From Pirellulaceae bacterium (GTDB lineage: Bacteria; Planctomycetota; Planctomycetia; Pirellulales; Pirellulaceae), in assembly GCA_026004795.1 (NCBI GenBank), contig BPJV01000011.1, positions 1-64,000 on the forward strand: a DNA stretch of 64,000 nucleotides. The letters run 5' to 3'. Shown here one piece after another: positions 16,579-25,986 of this stretch. The position numbers were made by a program, and so were the translations under genes. The notes beneath the pieces are model-generated. The model was not told the origin of the DNA and searched no databases. It worked only from the letters and a program-made list of their open reading frames with translations. Every line of letters starts with the position of its first letter. The stretch's first letter is position 1.

Positions 16579-16860
16579 TTACTGGCAATTGCACGTTCCA
16601 TTCCCAGTAAATGGATTTCTGCCGGAAAGGCAGGGGCAACCGTCACCGGTCGCCGAAGTCTCGAAGCAGGCGCCGGGTGGTTGAGTTGAAGCACAGCCCA
16701 ACTCCGGGCCGACTCCTACCGAGACGCAACCTGTACCACCGCATGTTTTTTGGGGTCCGTCGCTCGACCAGGCAAGGGCGCGACTTGTCGGCAAGAGCAC
16801 CATCACCAACCCCACGACCAGTCGTGCCGTAGCCAGCAGACTCAACAACCGTTCTTTCAT
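16579..16860 (-). CDS. Small exported eight-cysteine protein, module copy C
   Basis: 93 residues. Same signal peptide as copy B except one residue (LLATARLVVG); mature part with eight Cys spaced C-x4-C-x10-C-x8-C-x9-C-x-C-x12-C-x-C and ending in CNCQ. As in copy A its ATG overlaps the TGA of the upstream DUF1573 frame (TGATG), although here that frame is only a remnant, showing that the coupling is ancestral. First gene of a C-B four-gene transcription unit. Confidence 0.75.
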   Translation of the reverse strand: MKERLLSLLATARLVVGLVMVLLPTSRALAWSSDGPQKTCGGTGCVSVGVGPELGCASTQPPGACFETSATGDGCPCLSGRNPFTGNGTCNCQ

Positions 16861-17270
16861 CAGTGCACTCCTTCATCAGGAGAACCGTCGTCCGCAATGT
16901 CACCACTCGGACGGGCTACAATCGTACCGTGGAGCACCATGCACAACGCAGCATCTGGTTCGAGTATCAACGCTGCCCTCTCCCGCTGGACGGCAGTTGC
17001 GCGAACTTTGTAGGCTCGCCTGCGAATTGACTTGTCGCGACACGGCGGGGTCGTCCCACGCAAATCCACAATGGCGACGCAACAGCGTCACCACCGTCGG
17101 CGCCTCGTTGTAACGCGGAATGATGACGGACAAGGACGCCGATAGATCGTGAGAAGATTCGTGGGGGTGCGGTCGTTCAATCTTGCCATTGATCGCCGCC
17201 CCGTTTGAAAAGTCGGGCCGCACCGCTTCGCTCCTGGATATCACGACCGGTTCTGCCGCATGCCCCGCGG
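16860..17270 (-). pseudogene. Remnant of the GT2-MauE-DUF1573 gene (deleted second copy)
   Basis: Two pieces of the 11227-12937 gene joined by a large internal deletion. The upstream part matches the GT2 N-terminus (KIERPHPHESSHDLSASLSV, then IIPRYNEAPTVVTLLRR). The downstream part, in another frame, matches the DUF1573 C-terminus (ATAVQRERAALILEPDAAL ending in SPDEGVH). Nearly all of the GT2 catalytic region and the whole MauE domain are missing. It proves that the whole locus was duplicated before copy 2 decayed. Confidence 0.85.
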
Positions 17271-17455
17271 TACCCACTGTCCCGTCAGCGTCTTTCGGGT
17301 CACAGTCTGGCGATCTGATTCGTCCATGCGAATCGCATCCAGAGAAGAATATGGGGCTTTGGGGATCACGCATTTAGTATCTTTTTATAGCGATTGCTTT
17401 TCCATTGCAACCATTTTGCGGAAGGGTGTACACCACTAGTGTCGTCAGTAGGCGG

Positions 17456-17614
17456 CTACTGGTCGTGCGGTAAGCTGCCACCGTGCCGGTGATGGGGCGC
17501 GCTCCTATCGCTCCTCCGGCGCGGCAAGGGGCCGGTGGTGTGGCATCTGCTGCCGAAACGGTGCTGGGCTTTATCCCACACGGGTGGATTCCCTTTCTTC
17601 CACTCAGTGCTTGG
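17456..17614. repeat. 158-bp direct repeat, copy 2 (with 13134-13291)
   Basis: Near-identical to 13134-13291. It marks the upstream boundary of the duplicated locus as far as I can see; similarity fades after TCAGTGCTTGG. Confidence 0.9.
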
Positions 17615-17834
17615 CACCTGGCGGCGGTGAACAGATCATTTCATGGGGACTGCTTTGTCCATTGCGGATTGGCGCGGTGGGGCATGGCGGGGGGAGCTGA
17701 ATCGCCGAAAACAGGAAAAGCACGATGAACTCTGCCCGGCCCTTGTGCCCGACCGCCAATGGCGTAGAGTCCAGTGTTACAGCGGCCATGTCACGACACG
17801 CTTAACCCCAACGCAACGAGGATCGGAAACGACG

Positions 17835-19745
17835 ATGTGTGGAATCGCAGGAGCAATGTGGCTGGCCCCAGAGCGGGCGGTCGCCAGGGACACGCTGGAG
17901 AAGATGGTGGACATCCTGCAACACCGGGGGCCCGACGACCGGGGTACTCATTGCGAGCCCTTGCAAAAAGATGCATCCGGCACTATTCCCGGCGTTGCCT
18001 TGGGCTTTCGACGGCTATCGATCATCGATTTAGCCGGTGGCCATCAACCGATGGCCAACGAAGATGGTTCGGTATGGATCGTGTTCAATGGCGAGATCTA
18101 CAACTACGTTGAGCTTCGCAAACGATTGGAGGGGAGTGGCCATCAATTCCGCACTCACAGCGATACCGAGACGATTCTCCACTTGTACGAAGACTTGGGT
18201 GTAGATGCCTTCGCGCACCTCAACGGCATGTTCGCCTTGGCCATTTGGGACCGCAATCGCCGTCGTTGCGTCCTCGCTCGGGACCGGCTCGGCAAGAAGC
18301 CACTTTTTTTTCAGTTCCAGAACCGCCGCTTGCTCTTTGCCAGCGAACTGAAGGCTCTCTGCCAAGTCGCCGATTTCCCGCGTCAGGTTTCACCGGCAGC
18401 CATCGATCAGTTTCTCACCTACCAGTACGTTCCGCATCCTCACTGCATTTACGAATCGGCGCACAAGCTTCCGCCTGGCCATTACGCCACGATCGACGCG
18501 GAGGGGTTGCAAGTCCGCAAATATTGGGGCATCGATCTGGCCCACGAGGTCGACACGGGCGAGGCTGAAGCGGTGGCGAGGGTGCGGGAGTTGATGGACG
18601 ACGCGGTCCGACTGCGTCTGCGCAGCGACGTGCCGCTGGGCGCCTTTCTGTCGGGCGGAGTCGATTCTTCGTTGATCGTCAGCCTGGCCTCGCGGCACTT
18701 GGATCACCCCCTGCATACTTTCAGCATTGGATTCCGCGAAGCCGACTTCGACGAAACTCGTTATGCCGCCTTGGTTGCCGGGTGGGTACGGAGTGAACAC
18801 CACGAATTCCAAGTGACTCCCGACGCGGTCGACGTTCTCGACCGGCTCGTGTGGCACTACGACGAACCGTTCGGAGACAGTTCTGCCATCCCGACGTGGT
18901 ACCTCTGTCGATGGACGCGGCAACATGTCACCGTAGCGCTCAGCGGAGATGGAGGAGACGAGCTGTTCGCCGGCTATGACCGTTATCGGGCGTTGTGGCT
19001 GAGCCGTTGGATGGATCGAGTGCTGCCGCTGAAACCGCTACTAGGGAGTCGGTTGGTGCAGGGACTACCCGGCAGCACCCGCCAACGCTCCTTCGTTCGT
19101 CGTGTGCAACGATTCGGCGAGGCGCTCAACCAACCGATGGTACGACGTTACCTGAATTGGCTGCAGATTTTCCCTGAACGCCTGCGCGGCGAACTGTATC
19201 AGGATGCGTTTGTCGAACAATTGCCCGAGGAGGATCCGTGCCAGTTTCTGGAAGCCGCCTGGCAGGCCGTGGGTACGCGTGACCTGATCAGCCGCGCCTC
19301 CTTGACCGACCTGATGACCTACCTGCCCTGTGACCTGATGACGAAAGTCGATATCGCCTCGATGGCCCATGGCCTCGAATGCCGCCAGCCCTTTCTCGAT
19401 TACCGGTTGGTAGAATGGGCTGCCTCCCTTCCCAGCAGCTTGAAATTCCGGCGGGGCAGGGGTAAGTACCTCCTGCGGCGTGCTTTCGGCGAACTGCTCC
19501 CGCGACAAATCTGGAACCGGCGCAAGATGGGCTTTGGCGTCCCCTTGGGAACGTGGTTTCAGAACGAACTCCGGCCGCTTGCCGAGCAGCGGTTGATGGG
19601 CACCGACGCTCGCTGCCATCATTTTTTCCGCCCCGATACCCTACGCCGGTTGCTCGACGAACACCTCAGCGGCAAAGTGAATCATTGCTACCGCCTATGG
19701 AACCTTCTCATTCTCGAGTCATGGCTGCGCCGCTGGAATGACTGA
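17835..19745 (+). CDS. asnB: Asparagine synthase (glutamine-hydrolysing)
   Basis: 636 residues. Converts aspartate, glutamine and ATP to asparagine (or amidates another carboxylate in envelope-glycan pathways). ATG at 17835 is fixed by MCGIAG, because Cys2 is the glutaminase nucleophile. The N-terminal glutaminase domain (2-~210) shows RLSIIDLAGGHQPM and NGEIYNYVELR. The synthetase domain has the PP-loop SGGVDSSLIVSLAS, then SGDGGDELFAGYDRYRA. Length and motifs fit the long AsnB class often found in polysaccharide clusters. An in-frame extension to 17643 lacks coding character. A single gene, preceded by the duplicated leader region. Confidence 0.93.
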   Translation: MCGIAGAMWLAPERAVARDTLEKMVDILQHRGPDDRGTHCEPLQKDASGTIPGVALGFRRLSIIDLAGGHQPMANEDGSVWIVFNGEIYNYVELRKRLEGSGHQFRTHSDTETILHLYEDLGVDAFAHLNGMFALAIWDRNRRRCVLARDRLGKKPLFFQFQNRRLLFASELKALCQVADFPRQVSPAAIDQFLTYQYVPHPHCIYESAHKLPPGHYATIDAEGLQVRKYWGIDLAHEVDTGEAEAVARVRELMDDAVRLRLRSDVPLGAFLSGGVDSSLIVSLASRHLDHPLHTFSIGFREADFDETRYAALVAGWVRSEHHEFQVTPDAVDVLDRLVWHYDEPFGDSSAIPTWYLCRWTRQHVTVALSGDGGDELFAGYDRYRALWLSRWMDRVLPLKPLLGSRLVQGLPGSTRQRSFVRRVQRFGEALNQPMVRRYLNWLQIFPERLRGELYQDAFVEQLPEEDPCQFLEAAWQAVGTRDLISRASLTDLMTYLPCDLMTKVDIASMAHGLECRQPFLDYRLVEWAASLPSSLKFRRGRGKYLLRRAFGELLPRQIWNRRKMGFGVPLGTWFQNELRPLAEQRLMGTDARCHHFFRPDTLRRLLDEHLSGKVNHCYRLWNLLILESWLRRWND

Positions 19746-20032
19746 CTATATGTAGCCCGTGAAGCTCGCTTCCGCTGCGGCGGTCAGCGCGCGGTGGAAG
19801 CCGCTGTTCCAGCTCGATTCTGGCTGTCGGCGCCCGACGGCCGGGGAGCGCAGGCCGCGAGAACCTGGAAGTCTTGCTGGTATCGCGGAGCGCTTGCTCG
19901 CCGGTGCGGCGGACGTAGTGCGGTTGGTAAACTTGGCAACTGTTGGTAGACTGCCCAAGCAGGCAACAGCCCGCCACGTGAGATCGATCAGTACCTGTCC
20001 TCAATGTTAGCGCCTTCGGCGGAATAGATGCC

Positions 20033-22183
20033 ATGAGTCTGGATCTTTATCAATCCTGTGTTTGCGGAAGTGGGAAGAAAGTCAAGTTTTGTTCGTGTGG
20101 ATTGAAATCCTCCTCAACGGAATTTGAGCGTATCATCCGGTTGGTGAACGCGGATCAGAACATTGCCGCACTCGATCGAATCAACTCCCTGTTGAAGAAG
20201 ACTCCCAATTCCGCCTGGCTCTTGGCATTGAAGGCGCGCATCCAATTTTTGTTGTCGGAAAGCGACGGGTTCGTTCAAACGGCAGAGCGGTTCGTCCAAT
20301 TAAAACCGACCAACCCGTTGGCTCTGGCATTGCTGAGCCTGGCCAATTGCATGGTCAGAGGCAAGCTTCAGGAGGCGGCGAGAGCCCTGCTGGACAGCTT
20401 GGCAGAGGCGAACGGTTTGATTCCACAAGAAGCGATCTACGCGATCGCTACCTTGAGTGGTTCCTTGTCCGCGGGGAAGCTCGCACCGCACTTTCTTCCC
20501 TGGGAGAGTCTGGCGTTGCAATCCATGGGCAGAGAGCGTGTGGAGGATTCTCCCATTGGCGATCCGTTCATCAATTTGTTGCTGAAGTCGGATTCGCCCG
20601 TACCGCAGTCGGTGCCCACCGCGCCGTGGTCGGTGCGCTACGAAGAGGCGGAGAATTTGGTCAAGGCCCTTCGCCACAGCCAAGCGGAAGCAAAACTGCG
20701 TTCCATCCTTCGCGACCATCCCCATGAGCTGGTTCCTCTAATGCGTCTATTCGAGGTCCAGCGGATGTTGGTCGAATCGGAAGGCTTGAGGCAGACGGCA
20801 CACCAGCTTTCGGTGCATCCGGAATTGCCCGACGAACTAAAAGCGTACTACCGAGCTTTCGAACTCCTATTGACCCCCAATGCACTGAAAGTCAACTCCA
20901 TCGTTCGTGCCTTCCAGTGTCCCGACATGGAGTCGGTGAAGGAACGCCTGGCGGCTTCTCCCTACGTGGCATCGTTTGTCCCCGAGGTCGCAGAACGAAT
21001 CCGTCAACGGTTCGGCGATATTTTCCAAGAAGAAGTGGCTGCCACGTTTGTCCACATGTTGCTCGACCGGCCGCTACCAAGCGATCAGGAGGAGGCGGTG
21101 GCGGGCGAGGAGCCCGGGCCGCGCCCCCTAGGATACATCGTCGGATTTGGCAAGCAGGTTGACCAGCCCGCGCGGCTGATCTTCTCCATCGCCGACTTTC
21201 GCCATGCACGGGAATTACTGGACCAGCTTCTGGAGCAATTGCCGCTCGGTGAAGAGATCGCCTCAACGCTAGCCACCGACGTGGCCTTAAGCCTAACTGC
21301 CTTTCTCTTTCGGCAACCATTACCCCCCGTCGAGGAACTGCCGCCGGAAACCTTGAGGCGCCTCGCTGTGGACGAACTGCCTGATGTGCGCCTGCTAGGC
21401 ACCGGGGAACGCACCATGGCACAACTGGCCAGCGATGCCGACGGCCGTGTTTCCCTGCAGGCAATCCTCATGTTGTTGGAAGGGGAACAGCAAGTCGATG
21501 TGGATTCCGCAACGCTCGACCAGCTCTACCAGCGATTCGAGTTGCAACGCCCGACCGGCGCGCAGGCGAACAAAATCGATGCTCATGAAGGTCCGCTCGT
21601 CTTGGGGATCGAGCGGTGCCTGCCCGCCGATCTCGACGACCAAACGCTGATGAACGCACTGACATACGCCCTGTCCCTGGGAGCCATTCGGGCCATCAAA
21701 CGTCTGGTGGCGGAAGCATTGGATCGGGAATCGATTGGCCAGGAACCGCAACAGCGACTGTTGGTGCTGCAATCGGCAGTGGACTTCGTGCACGATAGCG
21801 AGAAGACGTTGGATTACCTGCGAGAGATGAGGGAGATCCTCAAGTCCATGGGCAAGTCTCCCGGGCCTGCCTACGTGTATTCCCTGCGGCGGTTGGTTCA
21901 GCTGGGGCGTGTAGAAGATTTTCAACAACTTCTCGGGGAGGCCCTTAATGAATGCCCAGATGATCCGGCGTTGATGTCCCTGGTCCGTGATTTGATGGAA
22001 ATGAATGCCGGTACCGGCGCGATGGCCGCACCGGCATCCACCGATGTCGACGCTTCCCGCCCTCAACAATCCAATGCGTCCGTGTCGCCGGAGCGGGAGG
22101 CGAGCAGGCTGGTAATCCCCGGCGCTGAGCCAAAGGGCGAGGAGGGTGGATCCAATAGCGGCTTGTGGTTGCCCGGACAATGA
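20033..22183 (+). CDS. SEC-C motif protein with helical repeats
   Basis: 716 residues, cytoplasmic. The N-terminus carries a zinc-binding SEC-C motif (CVCGSGKKVKFCSCG, residues 9-23), as in the SecA C-terminus and several nucleic-acid- or ribosome-associated proteins. The rest is helical repeats of TPR type (AALDRINSLLKKTPNSAWLL, later RHSQAEAKLRSILRDHPHEL) and a Pro/Ser-rich C-terminal tail. The stop overlaps the ribD start as ATGA, so the two are translationally coupled. Function is unknown; the coupling with riboflavin synthesis may be only transcriptional convenience. Confidence 0.75.
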   Translation: MSLDLYQSCVCGSGKKVKFCSCGLKSSSTEFERIIRLVNADQNIAALDRINSLLKKTPNSAWLLALKARIQFLLSESDGFVQTAERFVQLKPTNPLALALLSLANCMVRGKLQEAARALLDSLAEANGLIPQEAIYAIATLSGSLSAGKLAPHFLPWESLALQSMGRERVEDSPIGDPFINLLLKSDSPVPQSVPTAPWSVRYEEAENLVKALRHSQAEAKLRSILRDHPHELVPLMRLFEVQRMLVESEGLRQTAHQLSVHPELPDELKAYYRAFELLLTPNALKVNSIVRAFQCPDMESVKERLAASPYVASFVPEVAERIRQRFGDIFQEEVAATFVHMLLDRPLPSDQEEAVAGEEPGPRPLGYIVGFGKQVDQPARLIFSIADFRHARELLDQLLEQLPLGEEIASTLATDVALSLTAFLFRQPLPPVEELPPETLRRLAVDELPDVRLLGTGERTMAQLASDADGRVSLQAILMLLEGEQQVDVDSATLDQLYQRFELQRPTGAQANKIDAHEGPLVLGIERCLPADLDDQTLMNALTYALSLGAIRAIKRLVAEALDRESIGQEPQQRLLVLQSAVDFVHDSEKTLDYLREMREILKSMGKSPGPAYVYSLRRLVQLGRVEDFQQLLGEALNECPDDPALMSLVRDLMEMNAGTGAMAAPASTDVDASRPQQSNASVSPEREASRLVIPGAEPKGEEGGSNSGLWLPGQ

Positions 22184-23322
22184 ACCACAGCCCTGTCGTA
22201 TCCACGGATTCCCAATGGATGGCTCGGGCACTGACTCTCGCTCGCCAGGGCCAAGGGTGGGTAGAGCCCAATCCGATGGTTGGATGTGTGTTGGTCGCCG
22301 ACAACCAGGTAATCGGGGAAGGGTACCACCAGCGGTTTGGAGGCCCTCATGCCGAGATCAACGCCTTGGCGGATGCTGCCCAAGCGGGCCATGCGGATCG
22401 CCTGGCCCGTGCCACGGCCTATGTTACGCTCGAACCGTGCTGCCACCACGGGAAAACACCACCTTGCACCCACGCGCTGATCGAAGCCCGTATTCCCCGC
22501 GTCGTCGTGGCTACGCTGGACCCTTTTCCTCGAGTAGCGGGCCAAGGCGTGGCGGAACTGCGTGCCGCTGGCGTCGACGTCACCGTCGGCGTGCTGGAAG
22601 AAGAGGCTCGCCAACTCAATGCCCCCTATTGGATGCGGGTGACCACGGGACGACCATGGATAATCGGGAAATGGGCGATGAGCCTGGATGGCAAGATCGC
22701 CACACGTACCGGTGATAGTCGCTGGATTTCGTCTGCGGAAAGCCGCCGACAGGTGCATCAGCTACGCAGTCGCGTCGATGCCATCGTCGTCGGCAGTCGC
22801 ACGGCGATCATCGATGATCCGCTACTGACCGCTCGCGACCTTCCCCAACCGCCGGCGCGAATTGCGCGCCGCGTGGTGATCGACAGTAAAGCCGCGCTTC
22901 CGCTCACCAGTCGGTTGGTGCAGACAGCCAACGCCGTTCCTGTCCTGCTGTGGAGCAGCCCGGAAGCGGATCCACAACACGTGGCCGCTCTGCGGGAAAT
23001 GGGAGTCGAAGTCGTTCAGCAAGATGCCTCGGACCGACCTGCATGGCTGAGGGCAGCCATGCGCTACTTGGTCGATCATCACCAGGCCACCAACGTACTG
23101 GTCGAAGGTGGTGGTGGACTGCTCGCCGCTCTTTTGCAGATCGATGCGCTCGACGAACTGTTGGTCTTCATCGCACCTCTGCTGATCGGTGGGCAAGAGG
23201 CGCCAAGTCCCATGGGCGGTCTGGGGATCGAGCGGCTGTCGCAAGCCTCCCAGTGGTGCTGGGAGTCCATCGAACGTGTCGGGCCAGATGTGCTGATACG
23301 CGCTAGGCGAACCAGGGGCTGA
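22180..23322 (+). CDS. ribD: Bifunctional riboflavin deaminase/reductase RibD
   Basis: 380 residues. Catalyses the second and third steps of riboflavin synthesis from GTP: deamination of the diaminopyrimidine phosphate, then NADPH-dependent ribosyl reduction. Deaminase domain (1-~150): zinc site GGPHAEINALADA with HAE, and PCCHHGKTPPCTHAL. Reductase domain (~155-375): GKWAMSLDGKIATRTGDS, VDAIVVGSRTAIIDDP, LVEGGGGLLAALL. The start is taken at the ATG overlapping the upstream stop (ATGA). No other rib genes are in the window. Confidence 0.95.
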   Translation: MNHSPVVSTDSQWMARALTLARQGQGWVEPNPMVGCVLVADNQVIGEGYHQRFGGPHAEINALADAAQAGHADRLARATAYVTLEPCCHHGKTPPCTHALIEARIPRVVVATLDPFPRVAGQGVAELRAAGVDVTVGVLEEEARQLNAPYWMRVTTGRPWIIGKWAMSLDGKIATRTGDSRWISSAESRRQVHQLRSRVDAIVVGSRTAIIDDPLLTARDLPQPPARIARRVVIDSKAALPLTSRLVQTANAVPVLLWSSPEADPQHVAALREMGVEVVQQDASDRPAWLRAAMRYLVDHHQATNVLVEGGGGLLAALLQIDALDELLVFIAPLLIGGQEAPSPMGGLGIERLSQASQWCWESIERVGPDVLIRARRTRG

Positions 23323-23347
23323 CCTTTCCCACCACCCTACGCCGTGA

Positions 23348-25891
23348 TCAGCGAACCGAGCCCAACTCGATACGGTAGGCGTCCAGTCCGTCAGCGTATG
23401 CCAGCTCCAGACGCAAGGACTTGTTAGCGGACACCAAGCGCACCGCCCGCACTGCCCCCTTCTCGGCCGGCTTGAAATGATCAACCAGGCCATCACGACG
23501 CACGATGTAGATCACGCCCCAACGGTCGACAATGGCCCAACAGGGAAGCCCACTTGCAGGATCCTCGACCGATCCGGAGGTGAAAATGGGGCCGCGCTCG
23601 AATGCTGCCGCCGGCACGCGATAATGCCACTGGGGCTGGTATTGATGATCGAGAAGATAGAGGGCCATCTCTTCAGGAGCAAGCATCCCCGGGAGGACCA
23701 GCCAATCGTGACTACCGGCACGCCACGGCATGGCGAGCCAAGCAGCCAGTTCGACCCCCACCTTCCCCACAGGCAGCAGTCGACGGCCGTGCGACGAGGA
23801 TGGATGTTCGGACGGTTGTCCGGTGGAGACGAGTTGATGGCGATCGGCCGCCGCTAAAGTCGCCACAGCCGCTGGCGTATCCCCGCCCCCTACCTCCGGC
23901 ATTACGACGTCGCCGCTGTGCAACAATAGGCGGGGAAGCGCTGTGGCCGAGGACGGTTCGATCAGGGCACGCACCGTCGACATGCTCTGGTATCGGCGGT
24001 GATGGCCCGTCGTCGGCGTCCACACGCCGATGTCGCCCTCGGCGGTCACCACGAGCAACCTGTCGCTTTCTGCGGATGCCGACGCCGCCGACAACCAGCA
24101 CGCTCCGACCACGGGGCCGGGTAGGGGAGCCACCGCGTTTTCTCCCTCGCCTCCCTGCAAGTCGACGACCGCCGCGCGCTTCTCCAAGTCGCGAATCAGC
24201 AATGCAAACCGTTGCGACGGAGCAATCGTTAAGCGGGTCGGTGCGGAGGATATCCACGGCGCCGTCGGCCGCATCTCCACCTCCCCCGAACGATGGCGGC
24301 GGCGATAGAGCTGGCCATCGCCAGCCAGCCAATAGAAATCACCGTGAGCATCCCAACTCGCCACCGTCGCGGGCGGAGTGATGGGGTGGTTCTCGATCGG
24401 CTCGGCCTGGATCCAGGCAGGCCGATGGGGAGGCACGTCGTCGCTGCCCATCGTGGCATCCGCGGAGGCCATCAGACGCACTTCGGCCGCGAACCGCTGC
24501 TCCAACACCGCACGCTTGCGCTCAGCCTCCGCGGCCATGTCCTGTCCACCGGCCAATTGCCGCAAGAAATCCACCAGCGGAAACGTCTCGATCTGTCCCC
24601 ATTGCACCACTCGTGCTTGGACCTTTCCCCGTCGATCGAGAACGACCAGGGACGGTGCGGCGAGGATGCCGAACAGGTCGCGCCCCACCGCCTCGCGATC
24701 AATGGCCACCGTACCCGGCATCTTCCACGCCTCCACCAGGTGAGGAAAGGTCATCGAAGGGGGTGGTCCAGGTTCTGCCCACACACTGACCAGCTCGAAA
24801 CGGTCGGCCAGGCCCTCTGCCCGCAGCTCGGCGGCGAGTTGACTGAGCCACATCGCGGCGGCGCGACTAGCGGGATGATCGGCGAGCCACAGAAGCACCA
24901 GACCGTCTTTCCCGGTCACCTGGTCGGATCGGAACGCGGGCCGGCCCAACGGCGAATCGAGTCGGAAGGCCGGCGGACTGCGCCCGGTCCACGGGTCTTG
25001 GGCGGCGGCGGGACGCGGGACGAAGCGGACGACGCGCATTTCTCCACTGCGCGGTTGTAGTGCCAACGGTTTCCAGTCGACGGCTCTCTCGGTGACGATT
25101 TGCGGAATCTCCAGGGCCAATTCGATCTCGGAGACGCGTTGGTCCTGCCGCATCTGGGCGTCCAAGTGCGCCATGGGAAAGCGGACGCGATGCACCAGGA
25201 ACGTCCGCGGGTCGATCCACATCCGATACTCTCCCTCGGGCCGCTGGACGACAATCACCGTCATCCGAGTGCCGTCGAGGGTTTGGGAACCAACCAGTCT
25301 GATGACGGCACCGTCGATCAACCGCTGCAGTGGCTGATCGTCGAGCAGTAGATTCAGTTGCAAAGGGAAACCGGCCAAGCCGGCGCCCAGTTTCTCTGCC
25401 ACGATCGGATCGGATAACAACCAGTCGAGCGTCAGCCGGTCGGGCAACTTGCGACTGATCAACTGCCCGTGAATCCGCGGGTCTTGGTCTTCGCATCGCA
25501 GGTAGAAACGATCGCCATGAGGACCGGCGCGGAGGGAGTAGACCGAGAACGCCAGGCGACGTTGGGGACGATCGACAGCAACCTGCATCGGCGCTCGATC
25601 TTGCTCCCAACGCCCCTCGAACCGATAGCGCAGCACGACCTGTCCGTTGTCTTGATAGTGAGTCAGTTGGCGGTAGCAGCGGACTACTTCTTCGAGCAAC
25701 GCGGCTGCTGCCGGGTCGGACTGGGTAGTCGCGGTCGGTCCATCGGTGGAGGGCCGATTGCGCTGTGCTTGCGTTTGGTCACACCCCGTGTTGGAAATTC
25801 CCACCAGTACCATACAACATAGGGCGGCCGCAGTAGATTTCCGCCCGCGGAAACCACCGACGTGATCCCGACCGAATGTGTCGCCGTTCAA
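23348..25891 (-). CDS. Large lipoprotein: LolA-like region, thioredoxin-like domain, propeller-like C-terminus
   Basis: 847 residues from a TTG at 25891 supported by AAGGAG 7 nt upstream; a longer open frame reaches 26125 but overlaps the divergent gene. The signal ends in ISNTGC, a lipobox-like cleavage site. Residues ~50-310 (EVVRCYRQLTHYQDNGQVVL, RMWIDPRTFLVHRVRFPM) resemble LolA/LolB-like sheet proteins. About 340-470 is thioredoxin/AhpC-like (GKDGLVLLWLADHPASRAAA, FGILAAPSLVVLDRRGKVQ) but lacks a CxxC. The last 350 residues look like WD/PQQ-type blades. Probably faces the periplasm. Convergent with ribD (25 nt gap) and divergent from the LarA-like gene. Confidence 0.7.
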   Translation of the reverse strand: MNGDTFGRDHVGGFRGRKSTAAALCCMVLVGISNTGCDQTQAQRNRPSTDGPTATTQSDPAAAALLEEVVRCYRQLTHYQDNGQVVLRYRFEGRWEQDRAPMQVAVDRPQRRLAFSVYSLRAGPHGDRFYLRCEDQDPRIHGQLISRKLPDRLTLDWLLSDPIVAEKLGAGLAGFPLQLNLLLDDQPLQRLIDGAVIRLVGSQTLDGTRMTVIVVQRPEGEYRMWIDPRTFLVHRVRFPMAHLDAQMRQDQRVSEIELALEIPQIVTERAVDWKPLALQPRSGEMRVVRFVPRPAAAQDPWTGRSPPAFRLDSPLGRPAFRSDQVTGKDGLVLLWLADHPASRAAAMWLSQLAAELRAEGLADRFELVSVWAEPGPPPSMTFPHLVEAWKMPGTVAIDREAVGRDLFGILAAPSLVVLDRRGKVQARVVQWGQIETFPLVDFLRQLAGGQDMAAEAERKRAVLEQRFAAEVRLMASADATMGSDDVPPHRPAWIQAEPIENHPITPPATVASWDAHGDFYWLAGDGQLYRRRHRSGEVEMRPTAPWISSAPTRLTIAPSQRFALLIRDLEKRAAVVDLQGGEGENAVAPLPGPVVGACWLSAASASAESDRLLVVTAEGDIGVWTPTTGHHRRYQSMSTVRALIEPSSATALPRLLLHSGDVVMPEVGGGDTPAAVATLAAADRHQLVSTGQPSEHPSSSHGRRLLPVGKVGVELAAWLAMPWRAGSHDWLVLPGMLAPEEMALYLLDHQYQPQWHYRVPAAAFERGPIFTSGSVEDPASGLPCWAIVDRWGVIYIVRRDGLVDHFKPAEKGAVRAVRLVSANKSLRLELAYADGLDAYRIELGSVR

Positions 25892-25986
25892 ACTGGGTCT
25901 CCTTGCACCGTGGCATTGTTTTTCTACGACCCCCTGACAGGCTTCAGTACCATAACGTGGCGAGAAAGAGCAAGCCGAGCTGTGAG

